From: Bacteroidaceae bacterium
GTDB taxonomy: Bacteria; Bacteroidota; Bacteroidia; Bacteroidales; Bacteroidaceae
DNA: 6,302 nucleotides
Direction: 5' to 3'
Assembly (NCBI GenBank): GCA_017557475.1
Contig: JAFYYO010000331.1
Coordinates: 1 to 6,302 of the forward strand
This document shows positions 1-6,302 of the stretch, piece after piece. Each line of letters starts with the position of its first letter. Position 1 is the stretch's first letter. Both the position numbers and the translations under genes were made by a program. A model generated the notes under the pieces. It had not been told where the DNA came from. It did no database searches and saw nothing but the letters and a program-made list of their open reading frames with translations.

Positions 1-790
1 CTTTATCTTTGGAGGCGCTATGCCTGTGACGAAAGACTTGAAGTTGGAAACGCATCCACAGCTTCGTGCCGATTACTTCATGCGCAATCGCGAGCTGGGT
101 ATCATTAATACTGGTGGCGATGGTGTGGTAATTGTCGACGGACAGGAGTATCCTTTGGGTTATAGCGAAGCCCTTTATGTAGGAAGAGGATGGCTAGGAA
201 AGGACAAGAACGGCAACGACATCGACACCAACAAGGAGGTGATTTTCCGCTCGAAGGATGCCAAGAACCCTGCTAAGTTCTACCTGAACAGTGCCACAGC
301 CCACCAGCATTACAAGACGCAATGGGTTACCCTCGACGGAAGAAAGAATGGCAAGGTGCAGAGCTTAAAGGCTGTCATCGTTGGCACTAAGGAAAAGCCA
401 CTCGGAACAAAAGCCGAAAGCAACCTGCGCACCATTAATCAGTTGATTGTGAACACTGCCCTCGAGGAAGGACCTTGCCAGTTGCAGATGGGCTTGACGC
501 AACTGCAGGAAGGTAGTGTTTGGAACACCATGCCGCCTCATACCCACGGACGTCGTGTAGAGGCCTACTACTACTTTAACGTGCCTGAAGGTCAAACCGT
601 TAGTCACATCATGGGGGAGCCTCAGGAGAGCCGAGTCGTTTGGTTGCACAACGAGCAAGCCATCATGTCGCCAGAGTGGAGTATCCATTGCGCCAGTGCC
701 ACTTACTATTACACCTTCATCTGGGGAATGGCTGGCGAAAACCTGAACTATAACGATAAGGATGTCATCGAGGTCAAAGACTTGAGATAA
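1..790 (+). CDS. kduI: 5-keto-4-deoxyuronate isomerase KduI, 5'-partial
   Basis: KduI (4-deoxy-L-threo-5-hexosulose-uronate ketol-isomerase) is a cytoplasmic zinc cupin enzyme. It converts 5-keto-4-deoxyuronate, made from unsaturated uronates after lyase cleavage of pectin-like polymers, to 3-deoxy-D-glycero-2,5-hexodiulosonate, the substrate of KduD. The reading frame is open to the left edge (first full codon at position 2). The residues before the ATG at 20, FIFGGA, match the E. coli KduI segment before its internal Met-51, so this ATG is internal and roughly 50 N-terminal residues lie outside. Counting from that Met, the zinc ligands known from E. coli are all present with conserved spacing: H174 and H176 (PPHTHGRR), E181 and H223 (WSIHCAS). 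The C-terminus ends VKDLR, as in E. coli. Two insertions, about 13 residues near 57-71 and about 15 near 106-130, make this protein longer than the E. coli enzyme. The stop is TAA at 788-790. No promoter is visible because the start is missing. Confidence 0.95.
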   Translation, partial: FIFGGAMPVTKDLKLETHPQLRADYFMRNRELGIINTGGDGVVIVDGQEYPLGYSEALYVGRGWLGKDKNGNDIDTNKEVIFRSKDAKNPAKFYLNSATAHQHYKTQWVTLDGRKNGKVQSLKAVIVGTKEKPLGTKAESNLRTINQLIVNTALEEGPCQLQMGLTQLQEGSVWNTMPPHTHGRRVEAYYYFNVPEGQTVSHIMGEPQESRVVWLHNEQAIMSPEWSIHCASATYYYTFIWGMAGENLNYNDKDVIEVKDLR

Positions 791-794
791 CAGG

Positions 795-3173
795 TTATTT
801 CGCGTCTACTATTCTAACCTTGAACCTCTTGTTCTTTCGCGGACTGATGTTCAGCTTCTTCCGAGCATCGTTCCAGCGGAAAGTGGTACGCGAGTACTTG
901 CCCTGCTCGTAAGCCATCGTTGTGCCATCGTCTTCGTAGAGCGTGAACTCCCCATCAGCTCCAGGATAAACCAGCACCTCATCCTCGCTAAGAGGGATGA
1001 TACTGCCTGCACGAACAAAGACAGGGATGTAAGCCTTGGTCACAGTTGTCGTGACAGTCTGTCCACCTTCATAATGCTTGCCCGTACGGAAGTCGTACCA
1101 ACCGCCTTGAGTTTGGGGCAGATAAGTCCTCCAAGTGCTGACGTCTGCTTCCGTTACTGGGCTGATGAGCAGGGCTGGACCGAACATGTATTCATACTTT
1201 TGTTCGAGAGCCTCGGCGTCATCGGCAAAGTCAAAGACCAACGGACGCATCAAGGTGGAGCCTTCGAAAGAGATAGCTGCCGCCACACTATATATATAAG
1301 GTAGGAAACGATAACGTTCTTTCAGGCAATCAGCAATGACCTTTTGCGCTTCAGTTCCGTAGTTCCAAGGCTCGGTATCGCTCATGTATCCATGCACTCG
1401 CATGAGGGGCAGATAGACACTTGTCTCTATCCAACGAAGCATACGTTCAATGTAAGCCTGATCTGTGTACTGATTGCCAGGACGGAAGAACCCGCCTGCA
1501 TCGTAAGTCCACCAAGGAATGCCAGCAGCTTGCATACCGAGTCCTGCTGTGATTTGCCTGCGAAACGACTCCCAATCGTTGCCCACATCGCCACTCCACA
1601 TAGCAGAGCCATACCGCTGGATGCCAGGAAAGCCGCATCGCGTCAGAATCATGGGACGCTGATTCCCCTGTGTCCTCAATCCCTCATAAACGGTCTTATT
1701 CACAAGCAAGGGATAGACGTTGCGGACTTCTTCTCCTGCCCATTTGCCATTATTGACGCGACGTCCGGCCAGATCATCATTCTCAGGCTCCGTAGCATCC
1801 TGCCACCAAGCATCAATACCCAGCGGAACAAGCCTCGTGCTGAAGTTCTTCCAATAGGCAGTGGCTGCATTTGGATTGAAGAAGTCTATCCAATCTGTGC
1901 CTGGAATATAAAGGTTGTCGGCCTGCATCTGCTTGCCCACCTCGGAATTCTTATCGATCTTCGACCAGACGCTGAGCATCAAACGGACGTCCATAGCGTG
2001 CAAACTATCCGTCAAAGCCTTTGGATCGGGATAAAAGTCCTCGTCGAAGCGCATCGCATTCCAGCCATACTTGCCCCAATACTGCCAGTCCTGCACAATC
2101 ACACTCAGGGGCAATTGCTCGCTACGAAAGCGTTTGGCGGTCTGCAAGATTTCGTCTGAGCTGTGGAAACGCTCCCTGCAATGGATGTATCCTAACGCCC
2201 ATCTGGGCATCAACGGAGCCTTGCCTGTCAGTTCACGATAGGTGGCAATGATTTCGTCGGGAGTCCCTGTGAAGACCGTATAGTCGACTGCCTTCGCTAC
2301 AGGCGAGGAGAAGACGGTTTCGTCGGTCACCTTCTTATAGTACACCACAGGCGAATCATCTCGAGTCAACTCTGCTGAGAGCGTATGACTGCCTTTTGTC
2401 AGATGGACGATGGCCGAAGCCGTAGGCGGGAGCCACAGGTTTTGCATCTCAATCACCTGCTTTCCATCGATGACAAGATTATGTCTGCGAGCCATTTTCT
2501 GCCCTACATCGAGCAAGAGAGAATAGTCGCCAGCCTCGTCCACATCGAGCTTTGCCTCAAAGAAGTGGCGCTCTCGTCTTTCACGCCTGCCGCCTTCAGT
2601 AGAGGTCACATCCACCTCTTCGCTCTCCCCCACTCCGTTTCGTTTCACAAGTTTTACGCTTTGGTCGCCTGGATTGAAGTTCACCAACCCATAATTGTTC
2701 CATAGTAATCCGTAGCCCTTGCTCGAAAGGAGCATGGGGATGGAGATTTGCGTATTGACCTGCGTCAGCCTTCGTGACAATCCACGCACATTACTGTAGC
2801 CGTCCTGAAACTGCCCAAGTCCATAGAGGAACTCGTCCTTCGGAGAGAGGAAAGACAGAGTTGCTCTGCCCGCTTCCAGTTGATGGCGAGTGGCCGTAAA
2901 GACCTTTTGGCCGAGACGGTTGCTAATCGTCACCACTTGTTGCAGGTTATCAATATCGACCTTCACGCCGCATTTCTTCACCTCACCTTGCTTGACATAA
3001 AGCCAGTCTGGCAGTTCGTCAGGAGTTGACTCGCCTTCCTCGTACTGGATACGTACTGCATTGTGAGCCAAGGGCTTAACAGTCAGCCTTCCCTTGCCGA
3101 ACTTCACAGTCTCTGCACACAAAATCAGGCAAAGAAACATTAGGGAAAACGCGCAAATAGTTCTTTTCTTCAT
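795..3173 (-). CDS. Exported GH31 glycosidase with PA14-like insert, probable alpha-xylosidase
   Basis: A complete 792-residue protein. Residues 1-20 form a signal peptide (KKR, then a hydrophobic stretch to LCA); the cleavage site is unclear, and the weak lipobox around C19 leaves a lipoprotein possible. Domains in order: GH31 N-terminal beta-sandwich (about 21-190 and 270-305), interrupted by a compact PA14-like insert (about 200-270, with DEAGDYSLLLDVG and GKQVIEMQ); catalytic barrel (about 320-645); C-terminal sandwiches (about 645-730); and a DUF5110-like end (GEFTLYEDDGTTMAYEQGKY). By family alignment the nucleophile is D459 in WWQDATEPE and the acid/base is D529 in MWSGDVGNDW. Their spacing of 70 is close to that of the PA14-bearing Cellvibrio japonicus alpha-xylosidase Xyl31A. 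It should release terminal alpha-linked sugar, probably xylose, in the periplasm or at the surface. Alpha-glucosidase or alpha-galactosidase activity cannot be excluded. The start ATG follows a good Bacteroidetes promoter and lacks a Shine-Dalgarno sequence, as is normal there. The gene converges on kduI and diverges from the GH98 gene. Confidence 0.9.
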   Translation of the reverse strand: MKKRTICAFSLMFLCLILCAETVKFGKGRLTVKPLAHNAVRIQYEEGESTPDELPDWLYVKQGEVKKCGVKVDIDNLQQVVTISNRLGQKVFTATRHQLEAGRATLSFLSPKDEFLYGLGQFQDGYSNVRGLSRRLTQVNTQISIPMLLSSKGYGLLWNNYGLVNFNPGDQSVKLVKRNGVGESEEVDVTSTEGGRRERRERHFFEAKLDVDEAGDYSLLLDVGQKMARRHNLVIDGKQVIEMQNLWLPPTASAIVHLTKGSHTLSAELTRDDSPVVYYKKVTDETVFSSPVAKAVDYTVFTGTPDEIIATYRELTGKAPLMPRWALGYIHCRERFHSSDEILQTAKRFRSEQLPLSVIVQDWQYWGKYGWNAMRFDEDFYPDPKALTDSLHAMDVRLMLSVWSKIDKNSEVGKQMQADNLYIPGTDWIDFFNPNAATAYWKNFSTRLVPLGIDAWWQDATEPENDDLAGRRVNNGKWAGEEVRNVYPLLVNKTVYEGLRTQGNQRPMILTRCGFPGIQRYGSAMWSGDVGNDWESFRRQITAGLGMQAAGIPWWTYDAGGFFRPGNQYTDQAYIERMLRWIETSVYLPLMRVHGYMSDTEPWNYGTEAQKVIADCLKERYRFLPYIYSVAAAISFEGSTLMRPLVFDFADDAEALEQKYEYMFGPALLISPVTEADVSTWRTYLPQTQGGWYDFRTGKHYEGGQTVTTTVTKAYIPVFVRAGSIIPLSEDEVLVYPGADGEFTLYEDDGTTMAYEQGKYSRTTFRWNDARKKLNISPRKNKRFKVRIVDAK

Positions 3174-3209
3174 CGATTTTTAAGCAATAGAGCAACGGAA
3201 ATCTGCAGG

Positions 3210-3241
3210 CAAAATTACGAAGAAAAGAGCGGAAAACCAAA
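3210..3241 (-). promoter_or_regulatory. Bacteroidetes-type promoter of the GH31 gene
   Basis: On the minus strand, TTTG (3241-3238) is followed after exactly 20 bases by TAATTTTG (3217-3210). This fits the Bacteroidetes primary-sigma consensus, TTTG at -33 and TAnnTTTG at -7. Transcription would begin near 3203-3206, giving a leader of about 30 bases before the ATG at 3173. The leader is AT-rich near the start codon (cttaaaaatcgATG) and has no Shine-Dalgarno sequence. Confidence 0.72.
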
Positions 3242-3283
3242 TCTCTTCACACATTTTATCTTTAACTATAGGCAGGGCATATG

Positions 3284-3443
3284 CTCTCCGCCCCTTTTAG
3301 GGGCAATTGCCCGTTAGCAGCGGAGCAATTGGGGAGCTTGCGACGGGGGCAAGTGGCCGAAGGCCGAGGTGGGGTGATAAAGGAGGCTTGGGGCTTACCC
3401 CACCCCTCGCTTTGCTCTTCCCCTCCCCTTAAGGGGCGGGGAG
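3284..3443. repeat. GC-rich palindromic element with terminal inverted repeats (MITE/REP-like)
   Basis: The left end, ctctccgccccttttagggg (3284-3303), and the reverse complement of the right end, ctccccgccccttaagggg (from 3425-3443), agree except for one substitution and a small difference at the centre. Both ends are themselves palindromic: ccccttttagggg at 3291-3303 and the perfect ccccttaagggg at 3425-3436. Inside lie gggcaattgccc (3301-3312, perfect palindrome), a cttgc/gcaag hairpin (3337-3353), ggccgaaggcc (3355-3365), and an 8-bp stem ggtggggt/accccacc (3368-3375 with 3397-3404). The flanks atatg (3279-3283) and ttatg (3444-3448) could be a degenerate target duplication, but this is weak. 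The structure fits a non-autonomous dispersed element. A 62-codon reading frame crossing it is low-complexity and is not called. No transposase is present. Membership in a dispersed family is inferred, not tested. Confidence 0.7.
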
Positions 3444-3476
3444 TTATGAGGGGAGTTCTGCCCGATTAAGCGTGCT

Positions 3477-3564
3477 TCGTGGCCAGTCCTCGCACGTTAG
3501 TACTGCAGTCCTCACGCGCAGGTACTCGAGTACCTCCACGTAGGTACTGGAGTACTCGCTAGCG
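3477..3564. repeat. Degenerate tandem array of four 22-bp units
   Basis: Units begin at 3477, 3499, 3521 and 3543, a regular 22-base step. Their first 14 bases are tcgtggccagtcct, agtactgcagtcct, ggtactcgagtacc and ggtactggagtact. The remaining 8 bases are less conserved, but cgcacgtt, cacgcgca and ccacgta share a CACG-like core. The third core is a perfect 14-bp palindrome (3521-3534). The array ends in the perfect 8-bp palindrome cgctagcg (3557-3564). It lies outside both predicted transcripts, about 80 bases upstream of the GH98 promoter. It may be a protein-binding array, since 22 bp is about two helical turns, or the remains of a palindromic mobile repeat. The sequence alone does not decide. 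Confidence 0.7.
3522..3555. repeat. Large dyad (14-bp arms, 6-base centre) within the array
   Basis: The left arm gtactcgagtacct (3522-3535) pairs with the right arm aggtactggagtac (3542-3555) at 13 of 14 positions around the centre ccacgt (3536-3541). Each arm is also nearly palindromic by itself, so the segment can form either one long hairpin or two small ones. No T-tract follows on either strand, so it does not look like an intrinsic terminator. Confidence 0.75.
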
Positions 3565-3620
3565 GGGATTTTCGGGATACTGTGCCAAAGTCGCCCTTCA
3601 TCCTCGTTATTTTGAGTACT

Positions 3621-3640
3621 TTAGCAAATAAAATTGCTAA
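3621..3640. promoter_or_regulatory. AT-rich dyad just upstream of the GH98 promoter, candidate operator
   Basis: TTAGCAA (3621-3627) and TTGCTAA (3634-3640) form perfect 7-bp inverted half-sites around a 6-base centre. The right half-site ends 4 bases before the -33 element of the GH98 promoter, the usual position for an activator or repressor site. It is set in AT-rich sequence, unlike the GC-rich repeats to its left. The binding protein is unknown, and the operator role is inferred from symmetry and position only. Confidence 0.45.
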
Positions 3641-3644
3641 TTTC

Positions 3645-3675
3645 TTTGTGCGTAAAGAAAAAACTCCTAACTTTG
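3645..3675 (+). promoter_or_regulatory. Bacteroidetes-type promoter of the GH98 gene
   Basis: TTTG (3645-3648), then 19 bases, then TAACTTTG (3668-3675) matches the Bacteroidetes -33/-7 consensus. Transcription would start near 3680-3683, giving a leader of about 25 bases to the ATG at 3707. No Shine-Dalgarno sequence precedes the start. The repeats at 3284-3564 therefore lie upstream of this transcript. Confidence 0.72.
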
Positions 3676-3706
3676 TGGCGATAATCCATAAACCACTCCC
3701 CTATCC

Positions 3707-6302
3707 ATGAGACGTTCATTTCTATCCTCTATCCTTAGTTTAATCGTCCTTCTGTTCTTTGTGCCGCAGGTTTTGTCGGCTCAACAACGTCGTCCCATCG
3801 ACAGCCAACATCCGCTCTGGTTCATTCATGTGGACGTCTGGTACAAGGCCGATCCGCAGAAGATTATTGACCTCATCCCCGATGAAATCAAGCCATACGT
3901 CTGCCTGAACCTCTCGCTTTCATGCCAGTACGACAAGGATCTGAACATATACAAAATGCCGCAGAATGCCTTTCAGACTTATAAGTCGTGGGGAACGGTG
4001 TGCCAGCAGAACGGAATGTGGTTTTCGTGTCAGCCTGCATCGGGAGGACATACGCACATTCAGGACTATGATCTGGTGACTTTTGAGTACTTCTTCAAGA
4101 AGTTTCCTAACTTTCTTGGATGGAACTACGCAGAACAATTCTGGGGCTTCGACGAGCCTGGAGATAAGTCGTCGGCTACTCAGACTGATCGCTGGGCGTT
4201 GTTCGCCAATCTGGTAGAAATGTCGCATAACTACGGAGGCCTGCTCACGGTTTCGTTCTGCGGCAACATCTGGAGCCATCCACTTAACCCAATCGGCGAG
4301 TTGAAGCGCAACAAGGACTTCCTGAACGCCTGCAAGAATTACCCCGAAAACATGCTCTTCCTCTACAAATACACAACCAGTTCATGCTTCTACAACAACG
4401 AATCCGTTTCGTTTGGCCCGTTCATCAGCGGTCTGACAAAGAACTATGGCGTTCGCTACGACAATTGCGGATGGAATGGAGGCTTGGATAATGTGCTCGG
4501 AGAAAACCACGGGAGGAAGTACCCTTCTGCAGCTGGCATCGGCACAGTAATGGAGCAGACCTGCGTGAATGGTGGAGCTGTATGGGACGGACCTGAGCTG
4601 ACGTGGCGAGAAGAGTGCTTCCACGAGGTGAGTCAGACAACCGTAGATGGATACAAACGTCGCGTCTGGGAGCGCTTCGACAACATGAATGGCGTCTGGA
4701 ACGACATATTCCTGAAGATTCTCGACGGCACGATGTACATCCCTACCCGCGAGGAAGTGGTCGGCAAACAGAAGATTGTCATCATCAACAACATAACTTC
4801 TGGCAGCGACGAAGACATGTATGCCACTTGGGCAGACCTCTACGACGGCATCTACAAGCAGGACGACCCCTTCAACATCGGCACTGGGCGATGGATGGAC
4901 AACTGCTGCTACTTCAAATCGACTGGCCGCTACGGCACAATACCTATGGTGACAGCGCTCTACGATGACGCCGCAAATGCCATTCCCGTTAAGCTTAGGA
5001 AGTCGCAACGCACTTCGAAATGGAGCACAATCGCAAAGAAACAGGCGAACTTCAACGAGCAATATCCCGAGGTTTCAAAGGGTGACCTCTTCGTGAACCG
5101 CTATCGTAACCAGCTCGTCACCTATACCCCATACACATATCTCAATAAGAAGAAGCGCGCAGAAGCAGTTATCCCCTTGCAATACAACACTTGCGACACC
5201 TTGAAACTCAAGTTCGACAAGCTCTCGAGCGGTGTAGTGCGTGAGTTCGAAGACCAGATTGTCTTCTATCTGAACAACTATCGGACTGACACCACTACTA
5301 CTCGAACGGATAGCATCATCATAACTGGTTGCACGACAGAGCCTGTCCTGACGTTCGCGAAACACTCATACACGAAAGGCGCCACTCCAAGTGCGGTCCA
5401 GAAGTATGGGGCTGAGAATCAGACCGACACCATTGTGGTGAAGCATTGTGGAGCCGTCGATGTCGTCGTCAACTGCTCTGGCGATGCCGACCGCTCTGAG
5501 ATGACCGACGCCATAGCCATCACTCCTTTGCCTCTTCCCCAGCAGCCCGAACTCTATCGAGGCACCATCCTCATCGAAGCAGAAGACATGGACTTCAAGA
5601 ACATCAAGAAGTGCACCACGAATCCTTATGGCGAGTATCCCAGCGTTCGCGGGCATGCAGGCAACGGCTTTATGGATATGGGTACCGACAGAACTGGGTC
5701 GCTGCGTCATCAGCTGAAGTTGAAGGAAGGACAGGAAGGCGATTATGTCATCGGCATACGCTATACTTGTTCGACCAAGAGGGGCAATATCCTTGTGAAG
5801 GTAAATGGCTCTTCCCAGACCATTACATGCGAAAAGACCGAAGAAAACGAGTGGAAATGGGTGAACGTAGAAGCAAACCTCAACGCAAGCACCAACGACC
5901 TCACCATCAACAACAATCGTGGGCTTCCCCTATATAATGACCAAATCTGCTACCAACCTGCCGATGTCGCTCCGATGACCTACTTCGTTGACATCAAGGA
6001 AACAGAATTCGGCACTATCACAGCCAACAAAACTGAAGCAGAAGAAGGCGATACCATCACCCTTAACATCAGCGCCAGATATGGATACGCCCTGAAAGAA
6101 CTGCGCGTGATAAACTCCGTGTTCTATACGATGGCGAAGACCATCGAACTCTCTGACGACCTGAGCAAGATTACATTTATCATGCCAAACGACAACGTCA
6201 GCATCGAGCCTGTGTTCGAAGATCTGAATTCTGTCCTCAATCTCGACTTCTCCACCGTCGTTACAGGCGCAATTCCGCAGGGATGGCGTTGCGTGCAAGA
6301 GA
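3707..6302 (+). CDS. Secreted multi-domain GH98 endo-glycosidase, 3'-partial
   Basis: 865 codons are open to the right edge without a stop. Residues 1-25 are a signal peptide (MRRSFLSS, hydrophobic core, cut likely after LSA). Residues about 35-360 match the GH98 catalytic barrel: HPLWFIHVDVWYKADPQKII, then KPYVCLNLSLS, YAEQFWGFDEP, LTVSFCGNIW, VRYDNCGW and WDGPELTW. GH98 enzymes are inverting. From conservation, the acid is probably E143 or E150 and the base pair D252 with E297; this is not proven. A beta-sandwich typical of GH98 follows (about 365-605), then a proline-rich linker (PLPLPQQPELYRG). Next come a CBM6/35-like sandwich (about 620-749, opening ILIEAEDMDF), a module like the divergent InlB B-repeat (about 758-838, with FGTITANKTEAEEGDTITL and FIMPNDNVSIEPVF), and the beginning of another domain (LNLDFSTVVTGAIPQGW). 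Known GH98 activities are blood-group endo-beta-galactosidase in pneumococci and endo-xylanase in Bacteroides; which applies here is open. The start is set by the signal peptide and the promoter upstream. It is transcribed divergently from the GH31 gene. Confidence 0.9.
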   Translation, partial: MRRSFLSSILSLIVLLFFVPQVLSAQQRRPIDSQHPLWFIHVDVWYKADPQKIIDLIPDEIKPYVCLNLSLSCQYDKDLNIYKMPQNAFQTYKSWGTVCQQNGMWFSCQPASGGHTHIQDYDLVTFEYFFKKFPNFLGWNYAEQFWGFDEPGDKSSATQTDRWALFANLVEMSHNYGGLLTVSFCGNIWSHPLNPIGELKRNKDFLNACKNYPENMLFLYKYTTSSCFYNNESVSFGPFISGLTKNYGVRYDNCGWNGGLDNVLGENHGRKYPSAAGIGTVMEQTCVNGGAVWDGPELTWREECFHEVSQTTVDGYKRRVWERFDNMNGVWNDIFLKILDGTMYIPTREEVVGKQKIVIINNITSGSDEDMYATWADLYDGIYKQDDPFNIGTGRWMDNCCYFKSTGRYGTIPMVTALYDDAANAIPVKLRKSQRTSKWSTIAKKQANFNEQYPEVSKGDLFVNRYRNQLVTYTPYTYLNKKKRAEAVIPLQYNTCDTLKLKFDKLSSGVVREFEDQIVFYLNNYRTDTTTTRTDSIIITGCTTEPVLTFAKHSYTKGATPSAVQKYGAENQTDTIVVKHCGAVDVVVNCSGDADRSEMTDAIAITPLPLPQQPELYRGTILIEAEDMDFKNIKKCTTNPYGEYPSVRGHAGNGFMDMGTDRTGSLRHQLKLKEGQEGDYVIGIRYTCSTKRGNILVKVNGSSQTITCEKTEENEWKWVNVEANLNASTNDLTINNNRGLPLYNDQICYQPADVAPMTYFVDIKETEFGTITANKTEAEEGDTITLNISARYGYALKELRVINSVFYTMAKTIELSDDLSKITFIMPNDNVSIEPVFEDLNSVLNLDFSTVVTGAIPQGWRCVQE

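Noticed and set aside
20..22. ATG at 20 as the true kduI start, preceded by the purine-rich tttggagg
   Set aside because: The frame stays open to the left edge and its residues match the E. coli KduI sequence before an internal Met. Starting here would remove about 50 residues of a conserved enzyme, so ggagg is coding sequence (Gly-Gly).
1344..2159. 271-codon open frame antisense to the GH31 gene
   Set aside because: It overlaps the conserved GH31 catalytic region on the other strand, its translation has no recognisable domain, and no promoter is apparent. It is a shadow frame.
3284..3443. Intrinsic terminator or riboswitch
   Set aside because: The segment lies upstream of both predicted promoters, so neither gene's transcript contains it, and no T-tract follows the stems. 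A known riboswitch fold was not recognised.
3281..3469. 62-codon open frame in the intergenic region
   Set aside because: It lies almost wholly in the palindromic element. The translation is low-complexity (Gly, Arg, Pro, Leu), and the start has no promoter of the type seen at the two real genes.
3477..3564. Possible CRISPR array
   Set aside because: The units are contiguous 22-bp degenerate tandem repeats with no unique 30-40 bp spacers, and no cas genes are present.
4382..5062. 226-codon open frame antisense to the GH98 gene, plus shorter frames around 4425-6298
   Set aside because: All lie opposite or out of frame with the long GH98 reading frame, whose motifs are clearly coding. The translations are rich in Val, Arg and His without domain structure, as expected of shadow frames.

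Overview
The window looks like Bacteroidales DNA, most plausibly a Prevotella-type gut or rumen bacterium. Two points support this: the gene set consists of secreted plant or host glycan hydrolases, and both promoters I can place match the Bacteroidetes form (TTTG, then 19-20 bases, then TAnnTTTG), with no Shine-Dalgarno sequence before the start codons. The genus is an inference.

Layout. Positions 1-790 (+) hold the 3' part of kduI, a cytoplasmic uronate isomerase whose N-terminus lies before the window. It meets tail to tail, with only four bases between the stop codons, a GH31 glycosidase gene of 792 codons at 795-3173 (-), which is exported and carries a compact PA14-like insert. A non-coding interval of 533 bp (3174-3706) follows. 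It contains the GH31 promoter, a GC-rich palindromic element of about 160 bp with terminal inverted repeats, a degenerate array of four 22-bp units that includes a 14-bp-arm dyad, an AT-rich dyad, and the promoter of the next gene. From 3707 (+) to the right edge runs a long secreted multi-domain GH98 protein that is still open at the window end: catalytic barrel, beta-sandwich, CBM6/35-like module, InlB-B-repeat-like module, and the start of a further domain.

How the genes may work together. The GH98 enzyme would cut a polysaccharide or glycan internally, and the GH31 enzyme would remove alpha-linked residues (xylose is favoured) from the fragments. KduI handles the unsaturated uronate released from polysaccharides cut by lyases, so it serves pectin or other polyuronate catabolism. 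GH31 and GH98 are divergent and probably belong to glycan foraging. No SusC/SusD pair, sensor or other marker of a polysaccharide utilisation locus is visible, so the actual substrate cannot be fixed. No defence system, CRISPR array, RNA gene or transposase is seen. The least ordinary parts are the modular GH98 protein and the repeat-rich DNA between the two divergent promoters.
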